DNA of 64,000 bases from Bimuria novae-zelandiae CBS 107.79 (lineage: Eukaryota; Ascomycota; Dothideomycetes; Pleosporales; Didymosphaeriaceae), in contig ML976686.1 of assembly GCA_010015655.1 (NCBI GenBank), positions 222,190-286,189 of the forward strand, in the 5' to 3' direction. The position numbers were made by a program, and so were the translations under genes. Of this stretch, positions 60,006 through 64,000 are shown in pieces (the first letter of the stretch is position 1; each line of letters starts with the position of its first letter). Below the pieces are notes generated by a model. That model was not told the origin of the DNA, did no database searches, and saw only the letters and a list, made by a program, of their open reading frames with translations.

Positions 60006-60801
60006 TCATATTCTTGGAGCATTCATGAGCTGCTTTTCATTGTTGGAGACGCTCTTATCAAAGAATTGAAAACGGTACGTGTGAGTGAAGCCCTTCTTCC
60101 GGGATGCTTTCCCACAATCTGCATGTTCACCGTCATCATCGCTGCTTTCGGGTCCACCCCATTGGTTGTTGATCGTGCCACCTTGGACGTGCAGGCCCAC
60201 CATACCTCCCTTTGCTTTGACGTTACTAACCGTCCCAGAGTATTTATCGGAGTATGTCGTATCTTTCTGGGGTCTCAGTTGCTCAACCATCTTCAGCACA
60301 GCTTTCTCGAGACACGGATCCCGCGAATTTGATCCCGCTATCGCTTCTTGCAGCGCCTCTAGCACCTGTAGGGAGGTGACCCCAAACTGTGGCCCGACAG
60401 AGCTGGCTAGCTCTTTGATCGCATCGACGTCCTCGTCGGCCATGATCTGGAGCCTGCTTTGCATAAGCTCCGCGGTAGCTTCCGCGGTCCCATCGGCATT
60501 TGCATCCAGAATTGTCGTCATACCCTCGTCCACCGGCAGCAAGCGCTCGAGATATTCGATGCACTTTTACGATACTACTGATCAAATGATCCATGTCATC
60601 TTTCTTCGACACAGCCCATTTGGCCCTTCCAGTAGTCCGTTTGACTTTATCCTTGATCCGACTTGCGGTTCTAACGACAATGCCTTCTCGCGCAACCAGT
60701 TGTGCCGGGTTCATCTTGGTGATTCTCAAGCTGGTACTGGTGGGGCCTCTTGCAATCCCAAAGACTGGGACCATCTCTCTCCAGATGACATCAAGTGGCA
60801 A
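60006..60801 (-). pseudogene. HeLo-type (prion-inhibition/propagation-like) gene fragment, frameshifted
   Basis: HeLo domains are N-terminal cell-death effector domains of fungal HET-S and NLR-type proteins. The upper frame (60801 to about 60570) reads RIKDKVKRTTGRAKWAVSKK and DDMDHLISSIVK. The lower frame (to stop 60006) continues CIEYLERLLPVDEG, then SRLQIMADEDVDAIKELASS. The two match one HeLo-like helix series but are one base apart at an A run (60565-60568), so a single-base indel separates them. Downstream, YSGTVSNVKAKGGMVGLHVQ and GTINNQWGG resemble the Gly/Asn-rich stretches that follow HeLo domains. The N-terminal third of the domain is not visible. An assembly error in the run could also explain the shift. 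Confidence 0.55.
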
Positions 60802-60839
60802 AATCGAAGACTTTGCTACGACACCAGCAACAAGAAAGA

Positions 60840-61808
60840 GACATTTTCAGCGTGCGAGTGGTATACCGACGATGCACTCCACTATCGAAGATTCAAAATG
60901 GCCAGATTATTATTAGAGTGCGGTGCTGCCTTTCACGGAAAAAGAATCGATGGCAATGCGTGGAAGCTTATGCATAAGACCAATCCAGATGACTACGAAT
61001 CACTTCTAAGTCTATTGATTAAGTATCATCTTACAAGCACAATTGAGAGGCAAGAGGCATGGTCATTTTATTTTTTGGAATAGGCAATACGAGCAAGAAG
61101 CGACAAACTGATGAAGAGACTCCTTCGGTCCGGTGTTCCATTCGAAACACACGAAGATTGGGGCTTCGATAACCTCTATATAACCGGTTCGGGTGCCTGG
61201 GGTAAAGAGGATACATTGATCGCTCTGGTCAAGTATGACACTACGCTCAGGACTCAACACCGACTTGATAGCCGTCACTCACTATGCGCTAATTACGACG
61301 CTCTACTATACGATGCTGCACGTTGCGGCCACCTTCAACTCGCGCAGCTGCTCTTGGATCAACGCGGTGCAAACCCCAACGCTATTTTGCGGCTCTGGGA
61401 AGAACATGATCGCGCAAAGGGTATTTGGTGGTAGATGATGTGGACCGGCCCGAAGAATACTGGATTCCAGATGAACGTGGACCTGTTGAAGAAAATGTGC
61501 TGGCAGGAGCATATCATGTGTACGACGCAAAAGATCGCAAGCCCATGGAGGATCTGTTACGCTGGTACGGCGCAACAGAGGCTCAACGCTGGCGTATAGA
61601 CCGGTCAAAACAGGGTGAACGGATTCTTGAACCTCTAGACCCGTCACTTCATCGATTTACACCGCACAAAACGCATATAGGTGGAGACACGTCGGAATTC
61701 CAGGACATAGTTCTTTACGCACAGCATCACGTATGTACCAGCCTGATCGAGCTCCTGCAATCGATCAATTGGTGGTTTTTGCCGAGCACACAAACAAGTG
61801 CGCTCTGA
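60840..61808 (+). pseudogene. ankyrin-repeat-like gene relic
   Basis: The plus-strand frame from about 60840 shows degenerate ankyrin-like units (FKMARLLLECGAAFHGKRID; LMKRLLRSGVPFETHEDWGF; LYDAARCGHLQLAQLLLDQR). A TAG at 61081-61083 interrupts it between WSFYFLE and AIRARSDKLMKR. Near 61.42 kb the frame ends (EEHDRAKGIWW) and the sense continues one base off as RPEEYWIPDERGPVEENVLA to a stop at 61808. No convincing start is visible. Its 5' end lies head-to-head with the HeLo-like fragment. Confidence 0.55.
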
Positions 61809-62172
61809 CAGGTGCTGACTACGTCTTGAACATCGTAATAGAATTCAAGCAACGTAGTCATAGAATTTAAGTAACGTAAATATACACGAACATTTGCATA
61901 CCGGGACACGATTGGGTGGCGCACGGCGCATCGCCAGGGCGGAACCTCCGGAAAGGTTTCGGAATAACTAGCGCCACGCTAAGGCCTGTTCCACACTTTT
62001 GAAGCATAGGGTGGTGAATGTCAATCTTTTATACTCGCACGAACCAAATATGATAGCACAATAATCCTCACGAATATAAACATCTACGGTCGACATACAT
62101 AATCTTCTCTCACCACACGAGGACATATTTACCCCGCTGCCCTCACATCAACTCGAATTCGCGTCGGTTACC
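61809..62172. other. intergenic region
   Basis: Separates the ankyrin relic from the next gene; contains an AAGCAACGTAGTCATAGAATT-like near-duplication around 61.84-61.87 kb and no gene. Confidence 0.4.
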
Positions 62173-62964
62173 ATGGCGTACAACCTCGACGAAATCGACC
62201 AGCACATGGCGAACCTGCGCTCTACCCTGCGCTTCTTCAGCGAAGCGCTCGACCGCACCGACCACAACTCACCCGATTGGCTCGCTACCGACCTGGTATC
62301 TCTGCGCAACCAGTCGGGTAGACTGCAGGACGGCATGCAGCGGTTCCGAGAGCAGCTCGTGAGCGTGGGTCTCGCGGCGCAGAAAGTAGGCCCACCGCAC
62401 CTCCCCCGCTCTTCTTCTCATAAAGAAGGAGTGAGCACATCGTCGGCGCAAACAGCAGCTTACCACCCCCGTCAGACGCCCAAATCACGCAACCGCCTCA
62501 GTCTCGAAGGCGCAAACCGCCCCACGCCCTCCTCGACGCCCGCCCCGCCGTCTCCGCAGTCCCGCGCGCAACCCCCGACGCCATCCGCGCCTTCACAAGC
62601 CCAAACTCTCGCTCCAGAGCCCCCCTCTAGCCCGCTGCAAAACGAGTACCCCGTCCAGCGCATCGACGTCACAGAAGAAGTCCGCCGCCGCTTACACGAG
62701 AGCCGTCTACGGCGACTTATGGATTCACCGAGCACGTCTCAAAAGCGCAAGTTTGACGCTTACGAGGGGGTGGAGAGTGGTGGGGATACCGAGGGTGGTG
62801 GGGGTGAGACTGAGCAGGAGGTGTGGACGGTGAGGAAGAGGGCGAGGGCGAGTGGGGCGTTTGAGCCGGTGGGGAGGACGAAGAGGAAGGAGGAGGGGAT
62901 TACGGTGGGGTGGGAGGATGTTGGGGTGGAGGAGAGGGGGCGTGCGAAGAGGGTTAGGCGGTGA
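62173..62964 (+). CDS. hypothetical basic/proline-rich protein (263 aa)
   Basis: A single-exon frame with ATG at 62173 (context ACCATGG). The N-terminal 75 residues are predicted helical (DEIDQHMANLRSTLRFFSEA, LRNQSGRLQDGMQRFREQLV). The middle is Pro/Ser/Ala-rich and probably disordered. A short helix follows (VTEEVRRRLHESRLRRLMD). The C-terminus is Gly/Glu-rich with several basic clusters (KRKFDAYE, VRKRARA, RAKRVRR) that could serve as nuclear-localisation signals. No family is recognised; a nuclear role is inferred only from the basic clusters. Confidence 0.75.
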   Translation: MAYNLDEIDQHMANLRSTLRFFSEALDRTDHNSPDWLATDLVSLRNQSGRLQDGMQRFREQLVSVGLAAQKVGPPHLPRSSSHKEGVSTSSAQTAAYHPRQTPKSRNRLSLEGANRPTPSSTPAPPSPQSRAQPPTPSAPSQAQTLAPEPPSSPLQNEYPVQRIDVTEEVRRRLHESRLRRLMDSPSTSQKRKFDAYEGVESGGDTEGGGGETEQEVWTVRKRARASGAFEPVGRTKRKEEGITVGWEDVGVEERGRAKRVRR

Positions 62965-63522
62965 GTGTGAGGATAGGGATACCTGGCGGGGAGGGGAAGA
63001 TGGTGCGTTGGGAGGGCATGGTTGCGCCTTGAGGTACACCAGCCCAGGGAGCAGTTCCAGAAGAGATGCACGAGAGCTCTCAGCGCTCTTGGAGGGATAT
63101 TGGCACTTGTATTGGATCGTTACCAAACGTGCGAGCTTTTGCGCAGTTTGGAGATTCTGAGGAGCGAGATGCCGAGTCGCCATGCGCTTTCAAGCTGCCA
63201 TTGGATATTAGCAGCAAGAGCCTCCAAACGCACAATATATATATTACACATCGTATCCTGCGCCGAAATGAACGCACGTATCTACGCTCCACATCTACAT
63301 CCACTTCGTTCCCGTCACTCGCAGCGTGACGTTCAAGAAAACACCACTTCAAGCAATGCGCAACGCTACCTCCTTCACACAGCAACGATATAACGAGAAC
63401 ACACTAGTCACTATAAAACAAACAAGAAGATACCTTCACAACTCAATCCACATTTCAACATCGAACTACTTTTACCTTCTGCTCGCAAGGTGATATTATA
63501 CAGAACGCAGCAGCGAGGTGGT
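62965..63522. other. intergenic region
   Basis: Nothing recognisable between the convergent hypothetical gene and the epimerase-like gene. Confidence 0.4.
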
Positions 63523-64000
63523 TCAGGCTAACCGCGCATGCCTCGGCCACAACCCATGCTCCCTCCAGAACCCCCTCGAATCCAATTTCCTCCCCAAGCT
63601 ATCCATCTCCCTCGGCAGCGCCCTAACATCCTCTTCATCCATCAATTCACCAACCCACTGCGCAAACTTTTGCCTTGTCTCCTGCACCTCCGCGTCTTCC
63701 TCTTCGGTCTCCTCCGCCAAAGCACTAAAACTCATAATCAAATCCCACCAATCATACACCCTTAGATCCGCCACTATCCACCTCTTCCCTTCCCCACCTC
63801 TCCCATGCACCGCAACAATCGCCCTCGCAACATCCTCCCCATGCACGAAATGCACAGCCCCGCGCTTCCTCACATCTTCTTTGCTCTGGCCTAAGCGAGG
63901 TAGCCAGGTAGAGGGGACGCGCGTGCCGCCGTACAAGCCTGAGAGATTGAGCACGGTGCCTTTGAGGGCGAGGAGTTCGTCTTCGGCGATGGCGCGGGGG
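63523..64000 (-). CDS. NAD(P)-binding epimerase/dehydratase-like protein, C-terminal part
   Basis: The frame is open through the right edge of the window, so the 5' part is missing. The visible part reads AIAEDELLALKGTVLNLSGL, YGGTRVPSTWLPRLGQSKED, AVHFVHGEDVARAIVAVHGR and KRWIVADLRVYDWWDLI. This is the second half of an atypical/extended SDR: strand with LNLSGLYGG, then the HGEDVARAI segment that normally follows the active site. It is probably a cytosolic oxidoreductase or isomerase; the substrate is unknown. The stop is at 63525-63523. Confidence 0.75.
   Translation of the reverse strand, partial: PRAIAEDELLALKGTVLNLSGLYGGTRVPSTWLPRLGQSKEDVRKRGAVHFVHGEDVARAIVAVHGRGGEGKRWIVADLRVYDWWDLIMSFSALAEETEEEDAEVQETRQKFAQWVGELMDEEDVRALPREMDSLGRKLDSRGFWREHGLWPRHARLA

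Noticed and set aside
60085..60800. 5' half of a long plus-strand frame preceding the ankyrin-like part
   Set aside because: It is antisense to the HeLo-like frames and has no domain; only the portion from about 60840 resembles protein repeats.

Overview
This is nuclear DNA of a filamentous ascomycete, most likely a Dothideomycete; the lineage is inferred and not proven. The signs are short introns (about 48-115 nt) with GTRNGT donors, CTAAC/CTGAC branch sites and YAG acceptors; compact conserved fungal genes (TAF14, Ran-binding protein 1, a KRE2/MNT1-type mannosyltransferase); and a long AT-rich, TpA-rich block of transposons in which CAA/CAG/TGG codons have become stops, the pattern left by repeat-induced point mutation (RIP).

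Layout. 1-5.2 kb holds no gene I can support, but carries a 565-bp internally deleted hAT element (2566-3130). 5.2-8.8 kb is a C2H2 transcription factor whose start codon lies in a short upstream exon. 9.96-11.71 kb is a RIP-destroyed Tc1/mariner element with perfect 47-bp inverted repeats, itself hit by a Gypsy solo LTR. 13.3-16.05 kb is an Argonaute pseudogene on the minus strand. 16.85-48.5 kb was originally a tandem array, about 4.7 kb long, of roughly 310-bp promoter-like modules (palindrome, TATA, pyrimidine tract, CTAAAA boxes). It is now split by a 3162-bp hAT transposon (17393-20554) and by a 23.8-kb nested LTR complex (22470-46243). The complex is an outer minus-strand Copia with 107-bp LTRs containing two plus-strand Copia elements (24071-29183, 31531-37646) and one chromodomain-bearing Gypsy (37672-44759). 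Each of these insertions has a perfect target duplication.

From 48.5 kb the sequence is ordinary euchromatin: an SDR oxidoreductase, TAF14, RanBP1/YRB1, an 804-residue single-pass membrane protein, a GT15 mannosyltransferase and a DUF4604 (KIAA1143-like) protein. A frameshifted HeLo-type gene, an ankyrin-like pseudogene, a basic/proline-rich hypothetical protein, and the C-terminal part of an NAD-binding epimerase-like gene running off the right edge follow.

The conserved genes at 50-60 kb look like independently transcribed housekeeping genes. The 10-48 kb part is a repeat island in which transposition, RIP and gene decay overlap, including decay of an RNA-silencing gene. The most unusual object is the promoter-like array: its period is restored when the two insertions are removed on paper, and I cannot assign it to a known family.
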